NCBI RefSeq assembly: GCF_039839275.1
Contig: NZ_JBDOQP010000002.1
Coordinates: 496,001-560,000 of the forward strand
Source: Aerobium sp039839275
Lineage (GTDB): Bacteria > Pseudomonadota > Alphaproteobacteria > Rhizobiales > Rhizobiaceae
Direction of reading: 5' to 3'
DNA length: 64,000 nt
Every line of letters begins with the position of its first letter. Within the stretch, counting starts at the first letter, position 1. The notes beneath the pieces were generated by a model. That model worked only from the letters and a program-made list of their open reading frames with translations, was not told the DNA's origin and did not search any database. Both the position numbers and the translations under genes were made by a program. Below are positions 34,564 to 42,458 of the stretch, one piece after another.

Positions 34564-36116
34564 CCACCACCATCTACATCCCCGGCGATTCCGGCGCCCT
34601 GGCGCTCGGCGCGGAGAAGGTCGCGAAAGCTGTTGCCGCCGAGATCGAGGCGCGCGGGCTCGACGCGAAGATCGTGCGCAACGGCTCGCGCGGGCTTTAC
34701 TGGCTGGAGCCGATGGTCGAGGTCGCCACGGAGGCGGGACGCATCGCCTACGGTCCGGTCAAGGCAAAGGACGTCGCCTCGCTTTTCGATGCCGATCTCC
34801 TGGCCGGCGGCGCGCATCACCTTTCGCTCGGCGACCCTGAAGCCATCCCCTTCCTTGCCAGGCAGACGCGGCTCACCTTTGCCCGTTGCGGCATCACCGA
34901 TCCGCTGTCGCTCGAGGATTATCGCGCCCATGGCGGCCTCGCCGGGCTGACGCGGGCCGTTGCGATGACGCCTGCCAGCATCGTCAAGACGGTGACGGAT
35001 TCGGGCCTGCGCGGGCGCGGCGGCGCCGGTTTCCCGACCGGCATCAAGTGGAACACCGTCCTCAACGCCACGGCCGACCGCAAATACATCGTCTGCAATG
35101 CCGATGAGGGCGATTCCGCCACCTTCGCGGACCGCATGGTCATGGAGGGCGATCCCTTCGTGCTCATCGAGGGCATGACGATCGCCGGCATCGCCACCGG
35201 TGCGACCAAGGGCTTCGTCTATATCCGCTCCGAATACCCGCACGCGATCCGCGTGATGGAGAAGGCGGTCGAGTTGGCGCGCCGGGCCGGCATCCTGGGG
35301 ACGACGGTTCTCGGCTCGCCGAATGCCTTCGACATCGAGATTCGCTCCGGCGCGGGCGCTTACGTCTGCGGCGAGGAAACCTCGCTGCTCAATTCGCTCG
35401 AAGGCAAGCGCGGCGTCGTGCGCGCCAAGCCGCCGCTGCCGGCGATCCAGGGCCTGTTCGGCAGGCCGACCGTGATCAACAATGTCATCTCCCTGGCGTC
35501 CGTGCCGATCGTCCTCGACAAGGGCGCGGAGCACTACCGCGATTTCGGCATGGGCCGGTCGCGCGGCACGATCCCGATCCAGATCGCGGGCAACGTCAAG
35601 CATGGCGGGTTGTTCGAGGCCGCGTTCGGCATGTCGCTGGGCGAGATCGTCGACGTCATCGGCGGCGGTACCGCCTCGGGCCGTCCGGTCAAGGCGGTGC
35701 AGGTCGGCGGCCCGCTCGGCGCCTACTTCCCGCGCGCGCTGTTCGACACGCCGTTCGACTACGAGGCGTTCGCGGCAAAGGATGGCCTGATCGGCCATGC
35801 CGGCATCACCGTCTTCGACGACACCGCCGACATGCTCAAGCAGGCGCGGTTCGCGATGGAGTTCTGCGCCATCGAATCATGCGGCAAGTGCACGCCCTGC
35901 CGCATCGGCTCGACGAGGGGCGTCGAGACCTTAGACAAGGTCGCCGCCGGCATCGACGCTGACCGGAACCTCGCGCTTGTCACCGACCTGTGCAACACGA
36001 TGAAGTTCGGTTCGCTCTGCGCGCTTGGCGGTTTCACGCCCTATCCTGTCATGAGCGCCATCAATCATTTCCCAGACGACTTTGCGCCCCGCGCGGTCGC
36101 CGAAGCTGCAGAATAG
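34560..36116 (+). CDS. fdsB: NAD-dependent formate dehydrogenase beta subunit (NuoF-like, FMN, 4Fe-4S)
   Basis: This is a 518-aa protein. The N-terminus is thioredoxin-like (IYIPGDSGALALGAEKVA) as in FdsB/HoxF, followed by the NADH/FMN site GRGGAGFPTGIKWN and CNADEGDSATFADR, then GAGAYVCGEETSLLNSLEG. The [4Fe-4S] cluster site is ESCGKCTPCRIGSTRG plus a later Cys (DLCNTMK). It accepts electrons through FdsA/FdsG and reduces NAD. The start ATG overlaps the fdsG stop. Palindrome B lies immediately downstream and separates it from fdsA by 223 bp. Confidence 0.96.
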   Translation: MTTTIYIPGDSGALALGAEKVAKAVAAEIEARGLDAKIVRNGSRGLYWLEPMVEVATEAGRIAYGPVKAKDVASLFDADLLAGGAHHLSLGDPEAIPFLARQTRLTFARCGITDPLSLEDYRAHGGLAGLTRAVAMTPASIVKTVTDSGLRGRGGAGFPTGIKWNTVLNATADRKYIVCNADEGDSATFADRMVMEGDPFVLIEGMTIAGIATGATKGFVYIRSEYPHAIRVMEKAVELARRAGILGTTVLGSPNAFDIEIRSGAGAYVCGEETSLLNSLEGKRGVVRAKPPLPAIQGLFGRPTVINNVISLASVPIVLDKGAEHYRDFGMGRSRGTIPIQIAGNVKHGGLFEAAFGMSLGEIVDVIGGGTASGRPVKAVQVGGPLGAYFPRALFDTPFDYEAFAAKDGLIGHAGITVFDDTADMLKQARFAMEFCAIESCGKCTPCRIGSTRGVETLDKVAAGIDADRNLALVTDLCNTMKFGSLCALGGFTPYPVMSAINHFPDDFAPRAVAEAAE

Positions 36117-36132
36117 GGAGACGACGATGCTC

Positions 36133-36300
36133 TACGGCGCCCCCCTCTGTCCTGCCGGACATCTCCCCCACAAGGGTGGAGATCAGCAGGAATCAAAGCT
36201 TTCGCCAATCTTCAGCTTTGCAGAAAAAGCGATCTCATTTCAGTGGCCAATCTCCCCCCGCGTGGGGGAGATGTCCGGCAGGACAGAGGGGGGCGTGAAG
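36133..36300. repeat. Intergenic palindromic element, copy B (168 bp), inside the fds operon
   Basis: Arms at 36133-36183 and 36250-36300 match those of copies A and C, including the core TCCGGCAGGACAGAGGGGGG on one strand, with a few mismatches near the inner ends. The 66-bp loop contains TTCGCCAAT at the same offset as in copy C. It occupies most of the gap between fdsB and fdsA, so it will be transcribed and fold into a long hairpin in the operon mRNA. Confidence 0.88.
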
Positions 36301-36339
36301 GAACGCGACCTCTCCGGCCTTTTTAAGGGAGCCTGAACC

Positions 36340-39234
36340 ATGGGTCTCATTCACGAAATCGACTACGGCACCCCGGCCTCTAATTCCGACAAGCAGGTGA
36401 CGCTCACCGTCGACGGTTTCACCGTCACGGTGCCCGAGGGCACATCCGTCATGCGCGCATCGATGGATGCCGGCATCGCCATTCCGAAGCTGTGCGCCAC
36501 CGACATGGTCGACGCCTTCGGCTCCTGCCGGCTCTGCCTCGTCGAGATCGAGGGACGCAACGGCACGCCGTCGTCCTGCACGACGCCGGTCGCCGATGGC
36601 ATGGTGGTGCACACGCAGACCGGCCGACTGAAGGACATCCGTCGCGGCGTGATGGAGCTCTACATCTCCGACCATCCGCTCGACTGCCTGACCTGCGCGG
36701 CCAATGGCGACTGCGAACTTCAGGACATGGCGGGCGCGGTCGGCCTGCGCGACGTGCGCTACGGCTACGACGGCGATAACCACGTCTTCGCCAAGAGCCG
36801 CGACGCCCTTTCGGATGGCGCCGCCAACATGCGCTGGATGCCGAAGGACGAGTCCAACCCGTATTTCACCTACGATCCTGCCAAGTGCATCGTCTGCTCG
36901 CGCTGCGTGCGGGCCTGCGAGGAGGTTCAGGGAACCTTCGCGCTGACCATCGAGGGCCGTGGCTTCGGCAGCCGCGTGTCACCGGGCATGCATCAGGATT
37001 TCCTGTCCTCGGAATGCGTCTCCTGCGGCGCCTGCGTGCAGGCATGCCCGACCGCGACGCTGACCGAGAAATCCGTCATCGAGATCGGCCAGCCCGAGCA
37101 TTCGGTGGTCACCACCTGTGCCTATTGCGGCGTCGGCTGCTCGTTCAAGGCGGAGATGCGCGGCGACGAGCTGGTGCGCATGGTGCCCTACAAGGACGGC
37201 AAGGCCAATCGCGGTCATTCCTGCGTCAAGGGCCGCTTCGCATATGGCTACTCCAACCACACGGATCGCATCCTCAACCCGATGGTGCGCGAGAAGATCA
37301 CCGACCCGTGGCGCGAAGTCACCTGGGACGAAGCCTTCGCCCATGTCGCCAACGAGTTCCGCCGCATCCAGTACCAGTACGGCAAGGGCGCCATCGGCGG
37401 CATCACCTCTTCGCGCTGCACGAATGAAGAAACCTATCTCGTCCAGAAGCTGATCCGCCAAGGCTTCGGCAACAACAATGTCGATACATGCGCCCGCGTC
37501 TGCCATTCGCCAACTGGCTACGGCCTCGGCCAGACCTACGGCACGTCGGCCGGCACGCAGGACTTCGATTCGGTCGAGCATTCCGACGTGATCATGGTGA
37601 TCGGCGCCAACCCGTCGGCCGCCCACCCGGTCTTCGCCTCGCGCATGAAGAAGCGCATCCGGCAGGGCGCCAAGCTCATCGTGCTCGATCCGCGCGAGAC
37701 CGAGACCGTCACTTCCGTTCACGCCAAGGCGACGCATCACCTGCCGCTGCTTCCCGGCACCAATGTCGCCGTCGTCACCTCGCTGGCGCATGTCATCGTC
37801 ACCGAGGGCCTGTTCGACGAGGCCTTCATCCGCGAACGCTGCGACTGGTCGGAATTCGAGGATTATGCGGCCTTCGTCGCTGAAGAGCGGCACAGCCCTG
37901 AAGCGGTCGAGAAACTGTCCGGCGTGCCGGCCGAGACCATCCGCCAGGCGGCACGGCTCTATGCCACCGGCGGCAACGGCGCGATCTATTACGGCCTCGG
38001 CGTGACCGAGCACAGCCAGGGCTCGACCACCGTGATGGGCATCGCCAATCTTGCGATGCTCACCGGCAATATCGGACGTCCCGGCGTCGGCGTGAACCCG
38101 CTGCGCGGCCAGAACAACGTGCAGGGCTCCTGCGACATGGGGTCGTTCCCGCACGAGTTTCCCGGCTACCGCCACGTTTCGACCGACGCGGTGCGCGAGA
38201 GCTTCGAGAAGCTCTGGGGCGTCGAGCTCGACAACGAGCCCGGCCTGCGCATTCCCAACATGCTTGACGCCGCAGTCGAAGGCTCTTTCCGCGGCATCTA
38301 CATCCAGGGCGAGGACATCCTCCAGTCGGACCCCGACACCAAACATGTCTCTGCCGGGCTTGCCGCGATGGAATGCGTCGTGGTGCACGACCTCTTCCTC
38401 AACGAGACGGCGCGCTATGCCCACGTCTTCCTGCCCGGCTCCACCTTCCTCGAGAAGGACGGCACGTTCACCAATGCCGAGCGCCGCATCAATCGGGTCC
38501 GCAAGGTGATTTCGCCGAAGAACGGCCTCGCCGACTGGGAGGTGACGCAGAAGCTCGCCCAGGCGATGGGCGTCAAGTGGAATTACGCCCATCCTTCCGA
38601 GATCATGGACGAGATCGCGGCGATGACGCCGTCGTTCACCGGCGTCAGCTATGCCGTTCTCGACGAGAAGGGCTCGGTGCAGTGGCCGTGCAACGAAAAG
38701 GCGCCGGAAGGTACGCCGATCATGCATGTCGACGGCTTCGTGCGCGGTCGCGGCAAGTTCATCCGCACCGAATATGTCGCCACGGACGAGAAGACCGGAC
38801 CGCGTTTCCCGCTGCTGCTGACCACCGGCCGCATCCTGTCGCAGTACAATGTCGGCGCCCAGACGAGACGCACCGCCAACGTCATGTGGCACGACGAGGA
38901 CCTGCTGGAAATCCATCCCCACGATGCCGAACAGCGCGGTGTGCGCGAGGGCGACTGGGTACGGCTCACCAGCCGGGCTGGCGAAACCACCTTGCGGGCG
39001 ACGATCACCGATCGCGTCTCGCCGGGCGTGGTCTACACGACCTTCCACCACCCGGACACGCAGGCCAACGTCATCACCACCGACTATTCCGACTGGGCGA
39101 CGAACTGCCCCGAATACAAGGTCACCGCCGTCCAGGTCGGCCCCTCCAACGGGCCGTCGCAGTGGCAGGAGGACTACGAGGACCTGTCGCGCCAGTCACG
39201 CCGCATCGAGCGGCCGCTGGAGGCGGCGGAGTAA
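36340..39234 (+). CDS. fdsA: NAD-dependent formate dehydrogenase alpha subunit (Mo-bis-MGD catalytic)
   Basis: This is a 964-aa catalytic subunit. The N-terminal NuoG-like part has a 2Fe-2S domain (FGSCRLCLVEI, 60-70), a His-Cys cluster region (HPLDCLTCAANGDC, 112-125) and two ferredoxin clusters (CIVCSRCVRAC at 183-193, CVSCGACVQACP at 226-237). The molybdopterin domain begins with CAYCGVGC (260-267) as its own 4Fe-4S site. Cys388-His389 in ARVCHSPTG corresponds to the Mo-ligand Cys and adjacent His of Rhodobacter FdsA. It oxidises formate in the cytoplasm. All expected cofactor ligands are present, and FdhD and FdsD follow for maturation. Confidence 0.96.
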   Translation: MGLIHEIDYGTPASNSDKQVTLTVDGFTVTVPEGTSVMRASMDAGIAIPKLCATDMVDAFGSCRLCLVEIEGRNGTPSSCTTPVADGMVVHTQTGRLKDIRRGVMELYISDHPLDCLTCAANGDCELQDMAGAVGLRDVRYGYDGDNHVFAKSRDALSDGAANMRWMPKDESNPYFTYDPAKCIVCSRCVRACEEVQGTFALTIEGRGFGSRVSPGMHQDFLSSECVSCGACVQACPTATLTEKSVIEIGQPEHSVVTTCAYCGVGCSFKAEMRGDELVRMVPYKDGKANRGHSCVKGRFAYGYSNHTDRILNPMVREKITDPWREVTWDEAFAHVANEFRRIQYQYGKGAIGGITSSRCTNEETYLVQKLIRQGFGNNNVDTCARVCHSPTGYGLGQTYGTSAGTQDFDSVEHSDVIMVIGANPSAAHPVFASRMKKRIRQGAKLIVLDPRETETVTSVHAKATHHLPLLPGTNVAVVTSLAHVIVTEGLFDEAFIRERCDWSEFEDYAAFVAEERHSPEAVEKLSGVPAETIRQAARLYATGGNGAIYYGLGVTEHSQGSTTVMGIANLAMLTGNIGRPGVGVNPLRGQNNVQGSCDMGSFPHEFPGYRHVSTDAVRESFEKLWGVELDNEPGLRIPNMLDAAVEGSFRGIYIQGEDILQSDPDTKHVSAGLAAMECVVVHDLFLNETARYAHVFLPGSTFLEKDGTFTNAERRINRVRKVISPKNGLADWEVTQKLAQAMGVKWNYAHPSEIMDEIAAMTPSFTGVSYAVLDEKGSVQWPCNEKAPEGTPIMHVDGFVRGRGKFIRTEYVATDEKTGPRFPLLLTTGRILSQYNVGAQTRRTANVMWHDEDLLEIHPHDAEQRGVREGDWVRLTSRAGETTLRATITDRVSPGVVYTTFHHPDTQANVITTDYSDWATNCPEYKVTAVQVGPSNGPSQWQEDYEDLSRQSRRIERPLEAAE

Positions 39235-39240
39235 TAGGCG

Positions 39241-40074
39241 GTGGCCGAATTGACCCGCCCCCCCATCACCTCCTCCACCCGCATTGCCCGTCGCGCATCG
39301 GGCACGGCGGCTGCCGCGCGCAACGTGCCGGAGGAGACGCCGGTGGCGCTGTCTTATGCCGGCACCACGCATGCGGTGATGATGGCAAGCCCGTCGGATT
39401 TCGAGGACTTCGCGCTCGGCTTCTCGCTGACGGAAGGCATCATCGCTTCCGCCGAAGAGATCGACACGGTGACGGTCGAGGATGCAGGCACCGGCGTCGA
39501 CATTCAGATCCGGCTCAAGGACACGGCCAACACGCGCTTCCAGGCGCGGCGCAGGCGCCTTGCCGGTCCCGTCGGTTGCGGCCTTTGCGGCATCGAATCG
39601 ATCGACGAGGCGATGCGCTCGGCACGCGATGTCAGCGACGCTTCATTGACCCTTGCCGCCGACGACGTCACCCGCGCGGTCAAGCTCCTGTCGAAGCAGC
39701 AGCCCTTCCATGCCGAGACCGGCGCGGTCCACGCGGCCGGTTTCTATATCGCCGGGAAGGGTATCGTCATGGCGCGCGAGGATGTCGGCCGGCACAACGC
39801 GCTCGACAAGCTCGCCGGCGCTCTCGCCAAGGCGGGCATCGACGGCGGTAGCGGCGCGGTCGTGGTCACCAGCCGCGTCTCCGTGGAGATGGTGCAGAAG
39901 GCAGCGGCCATCGGATCGCCCTTCGTCCTTGCCGTTTCGGCTCCCACCGCGCTTGCGATCCGCACCGCGGAAACCTGCGGGATGACGCTGGTCGCGCTGG
40001 TCCGCGGTGACGAGTTCGACGTCTTCACCCATCCTGAACGCCTCGATATCGGAGATGCCCGGCATGTCGCATGA
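39241..40074 (+). CDS. fdhD: Formate dehydrogenase accessory sulfurtransferase FdhD
   Basis: This is a 277-aa protein starting at GTG 39241, six bases after the fdsA stop. It has the FdhD signature GPVGCGLCGIES (C-x-x-C, about 117-128), which relays sulfur to the molybdenum cofactor, and the conserved AREDVGRHNALDKLAGA and TSRVSVEMVQKAAAIG segments. It is needed to sulfurate the bis-MGD cofactor of FdsA. The C-terminus overlaps the fdsD start by 11 bp. Confidence 0.95.
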   Translation: MAELTRPPITSSTRIARRASGTAAAARNVPEETPVALSYAGTTHAVMMASPSDFEDFALGFSLTEGIIASAEEIDTVTVEDAGTGVDIQIRLKDTANTRFQARRRRLAGPVGCGLCGIESIDEAMRSARDVSDASLTLAADDVTRAVKLLSKQQPFHAETGAVHAAGFYIAGKGIVMAREDVGRHNALDKLAGALAKAGIDGGSGAVVVTSRVSVEMVQKAAAIGSPFVLAVSAPTALAIRTAETCGMTLVALVRGDEFDVFTHPERLDIGDARHVA

Positions 40075-40324
40075 CGATGCGCACGACACCAATCCTCATG
40101 CCAAGCTGATCCGCATGGCCAACCAGATCGGCACCTTCTTCGAATCGAAGCCGCGCGAAGAAGGCGTCGCTGGCATTGCGGAGCACATCAACAAGTTCTG
40201 GGAACCGCGCATGCGCCGCCACTTCTTCGAAGTAATGGATACAGGCGGCGAAGGTCTGAAGCCGATCGTCGTCGAGGCCGCCGAAAGGATTCGCCGCCCC
40301 GCCGAAGAGCGCAAGGCGGGATAG
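40064..40324 (+). CDS. fdsD: Formate dehydrogenase delta subunit
   Basis: This is an 86-aa protein. The ATG at 40064 is chosen because GGAG lies nine bases upstream inside fdhD; an ATG three codons earlier overlaps that site. Family features are KLIRMANQIGTFFESKPREE, the INKFWEPRMRRHFFE motif and a short C-terminal helix. FdsD is a small assembly or stability factor for the soluble formate dehydrogenase and is required with FdhD in Rhodobacter. A weak hairpin terminator follows. Confidence 0.93.
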   Translation: MSHDDAHDTNPHAKLIRMANQIGTFFESKPREEGVAGIAEHINKFWEPRMRRHFFEVMDTGGEGLKPIVVEAAERIRRPAEERKAG

Positions 40325-40345
40325 CCCTATCCTGGTGCAAACGAA

Positions 40346-40369
40346 AAAGGCCGGGAGACCCCGACCTTT
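40346..40369 (+). terminator. Imperfect hairpin terminator at the end of the fds operon
   Basis: AAAGG-C-CGGG (40346-40355) pairs with CCCG-A-CCTTT (40360-40369) around a C/A mismatch. It lies 22 bp after the fdsD stop; there is only a short T run. Confidence 0.5.
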
Positions 40370-40480
40370 CCCTGCACCCGTTCGTCGCTGCCGGTTCATC
40401 CGCGGTCATCGACTGGGCGATCTGTATTGTCCGCCTTTTGCCAGAACGGTGTGACAGCCCAATGACAGTGGTGCGCCTTT

Positions 40481-40849
40481 CTAAGCCTTCCTGAAGATGA
40501 TGTAGGCGAAGAGAATCACGCCGGCGAAGGTGACCAGCGAAGAGATCGCAACCAGCGGTTCGACGCCGGTGTAGCCGCTCAGGAGCAGATAGAGGCTGGG
40601 CGTCATCACCAGCACGCCGGCCGTGTAGATGTAGTACTGAATTCTCGCCAGTTGCCAGGCGGCCTTGTGCGGATTGAGCGCGAGGTAGGTGCCGAACAGG
40701 GACATGGTGACCCAGCCCAGCAGGTTTATATGTGCATGCGCGCCGGCGGGCGCGTAGCTGTGCGTGATCGACATGTGCAGGCCGATCATGATGCCGGCGA
40801 TCAGAAATATGATCGCCGTGCCGAAATAGTAGTTCGAAACGTTTGGCAT
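40481..40849 (-). CDS. Small four-helix membrane protein resembling a fragment of haem-copper oxidase subunit I
   Basis: This is a 122-aa protein with four predicted membrane helices (about 8-28, 40-58, 70-90 and 99-119) and His25, His30, His38, His40 and His61. The segment GAHAHINLLGWVTMSLFG (37-54) resembles the H-x-H...GW region of CcoN/NorB-type subunits, but the protein is about a quarter of their length and lacks the Cu-site histidines. Hydropathy and codon use look like those of a real gene. It has no operon partner and faces the fds operon tail to tail. It might bind haem or metal; function is unknown. Confidence 0.65.
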   Translation of the reverse strand: MPNVSNYYFGTAIIFLIAGIMIGLHMSITHSYAPAGAHAHINLLGWVTMSLFGTYLALNPHKAAWQLARIQYYIYTAGVLVMTPSLYLLLSGYTGVEPLVAISSLVTFAGVILFAYIIFRKA

Positions 40850-40944
40850 CGCAGTTCCCCATGCCCGAAAATGGGCGGAAGGAATATATCATGCCGTCGC
40901 GGCCTTTACACCTGCCTGCTTGCGTCCTCTTGCAAACGCAAGAA

Positions 40945-40967
40945 GGCCGGGCGCTTGGCGCCCGGCC
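40945..40967 (-). terminator. Terminator after the aldehyde dehydrogenase gene
   Basis: A perfect 10-bp stem (40945-40954 with 40958-40967) with a 3-nt loop, followed on the minus strand by TTCTTG. It ends the liv-aldehyde dehydrogenase operon. Confidence 0.75.
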
Positions 40968-40994
40968 CTCGAAGCAACCAGGGTTCCGAATACT

Positions 40995-42455
40995 TCAGAA
41001 CATGGGTGGGTAAGGCCTGCCGCCGCGGTCGAGCGTGATCCAGCGCGTCTCGGTGAAGGTCTCGAGCGACCAGCGGCCGCCATGCTTGCCCGATCCCGAC
41101 GCCTTGAACCCGCCGAACGGCACATGCGGCTCGTCGTTCACGCTCGAGCAGTTGACGTGGCAGTTGCCGGTGTCGAGCTGGTTGACGATCGCAAGCGCCC
41201 TGCCCTCGTCGCGTGTCATCACGCCGGCGGACAGGCCATATTCGGTGTCGTTGGCGATCTGAATGGCCTCGTCGTCGCTGCGGAACGGGATCACCGGCAC
41301 GACCGGGCCGAAGGTCTCGTCCTGGTAGAGCTTCATGTCCGGCGTCACGCCCGTCAGGATCGTGGGTTCGACGAAGCGGCCTTCGATCTTGCCGCCCAGC
41401 ACCACCTTGGCGCCCTTGGCGATGGCGTCTTCGAGCTGTTCCTTGACCTTGGCGACCTGCTTGTCGTTGATGAGCGGGCCGATGATGTGCTCCTTGCTCT
41501 TGGTCGGATCGCCGACCTTGAGCTTCGATGCGCGTTCGACGAAGCGCTTGAGGAACTCGTCGAAGATCTTCTCGTGCACCAGCACCTTCTCCACCGACAT
41601 GCAGATCTGGCCCTGGTGCATGAACGAGCCGAAATTGGCGGCCTGGGTGGCGCGCTCCATCTCGGCATCTTCCAGCACGATCAGCGAGTCCTTGCCGCCG
41701 AGCTCGACGCAGCACTTCTTGAGATGCGCACCCGCCTTGGCCGCGATCTGCCGGCCGACCGCCGTTGAACCGGTGAACGAGATGCCCTTCACGTAAGGAT
41801 GCTCGATCAGCTCGTCGCCGACCTCGCCGACATTGTCGCGCGAGCAGGTGACCACGTTGAAGACGCCCTTGGGCAGGCCCGCTTCCTCGAAGATTTCCGC
41901 AAACAGCAGTCCGCCGAGATACGGCGTCTCTTCCGACGGCTTGAGCACGATGGTGTTGCCGGCGGCCAGCGGGAACAGGAAGCCGCGCGCCGACAGGATG
42001 CAGGGGAAGTTCCACGGGCTGATGACCGAGACCACGCCCATCGGACGGCGAACCGCCATCGAAACCTTGCCGTAGTCCGACGGCAGCACCTCGCCCGTCG
42101 ACTGCCATACGGACGCGGCAGCGGCATGGAAGACTTCGGTGACGTAGCCGGTCTCGAACATGCCTTTGCCGAACCAGCCGCCGCCTTCGGCCTGGATCGC
42201 GTCGATGATCTCCATCTTGCGCTTTTCCCAGATCTCTGCCGCCTTGTGCAGATAGTGCGCGCGTTTGGAAAAGGGCAGCTTCGACCATTCGGGGAATGCC
42301 GCCTGCGCGGCCTCGATCGCGGCCGCCGTCTCCGCCTTGCCGGAATCCGGCACTTCGGCCCACACCGAGCCATCAGCCGGGTTCAGGTCCTTGAACGTCT
42401 TCTTGGCCGCGGCCCAGCCGCCACCGATATACATGCCTTCGAATACACGAGCCAT
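40995..42455 (-). CDS. Aldehyde dehydrogenase family protein, vanillin/benzaldehyde-dehydrogenase-like
   Basis: This is a 486-aa NAD(P)-dependent aldehyde dehydrogenase of normal length. Motifs are ISPWNFPCILSARG, LKPSEETPYLGGLL, FTGSTAVGRQI (NAD site), VELGGKDSLIVLED with the catalytic Glu, QGQICMSVEKVLVHE with the nucleophile Cys, and ETFGPVVPVIPF. The GGKDS and QGQICMS variants are usual in aromatic and salicylaldehyde-type clades. It starts three bases after the livF stop with AGGAGG inside livF, so it belongs to the importer operon; the transported compound may yield an aldehyde. Exact substrate is unknown. Confidence 0.92.
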   Translation of the reverse strand: MARVFEGMYIGGGWAAAKKTFKDLNPADGSVWAEVPDSGKAETAAAIEAAQAAFPEWSKLPFSKRAHYLHKAAEIWEKRKMEIIDAIQAEGGGWFGKGMFETGYVTEVFHAAAASVWQSTGEVLPSDYGKVSMAVRRPMGVVSVISPWNFPCILSARGFLFPLAAGNTIVLKPSEETPYLGGLLFAEIFEEAGLPKGVFNVVTCSRDNVGEVGDELIEHPYVKGISFTGSTAVGRQIAAKAGAHLKKCCVELGGKDSLIVLEDAEMERATQAANFGSFMHQGQICMSVEKVLVHEKIFDEFLKRFVERASKLKVGDPTKSKEHIIGPLINDKQVAKVKEQLEDAIAKGAKVVLGGKIEGRFVEPTILTGVTPDMKLYQDETFGPVVPVIPFRSDDEAIQIANDTEYGLSAGVMTRDEGRALAIVNQLDTGNCHVNCSSVNDEPHVPFGGFKASGSGKHGGRWSLETFTETRWITLDRGGRPYPPMF

Positions 42456-42458
42456 CGA

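Noticed and set aside
36082..36336. Small open frames reading APLCPAGHLPH-type peptides through the palindromes
   Set aside because: The same peptide text appears wherever the repeat occurs, on either strand, because it is the translated repeat itself, not a gene.
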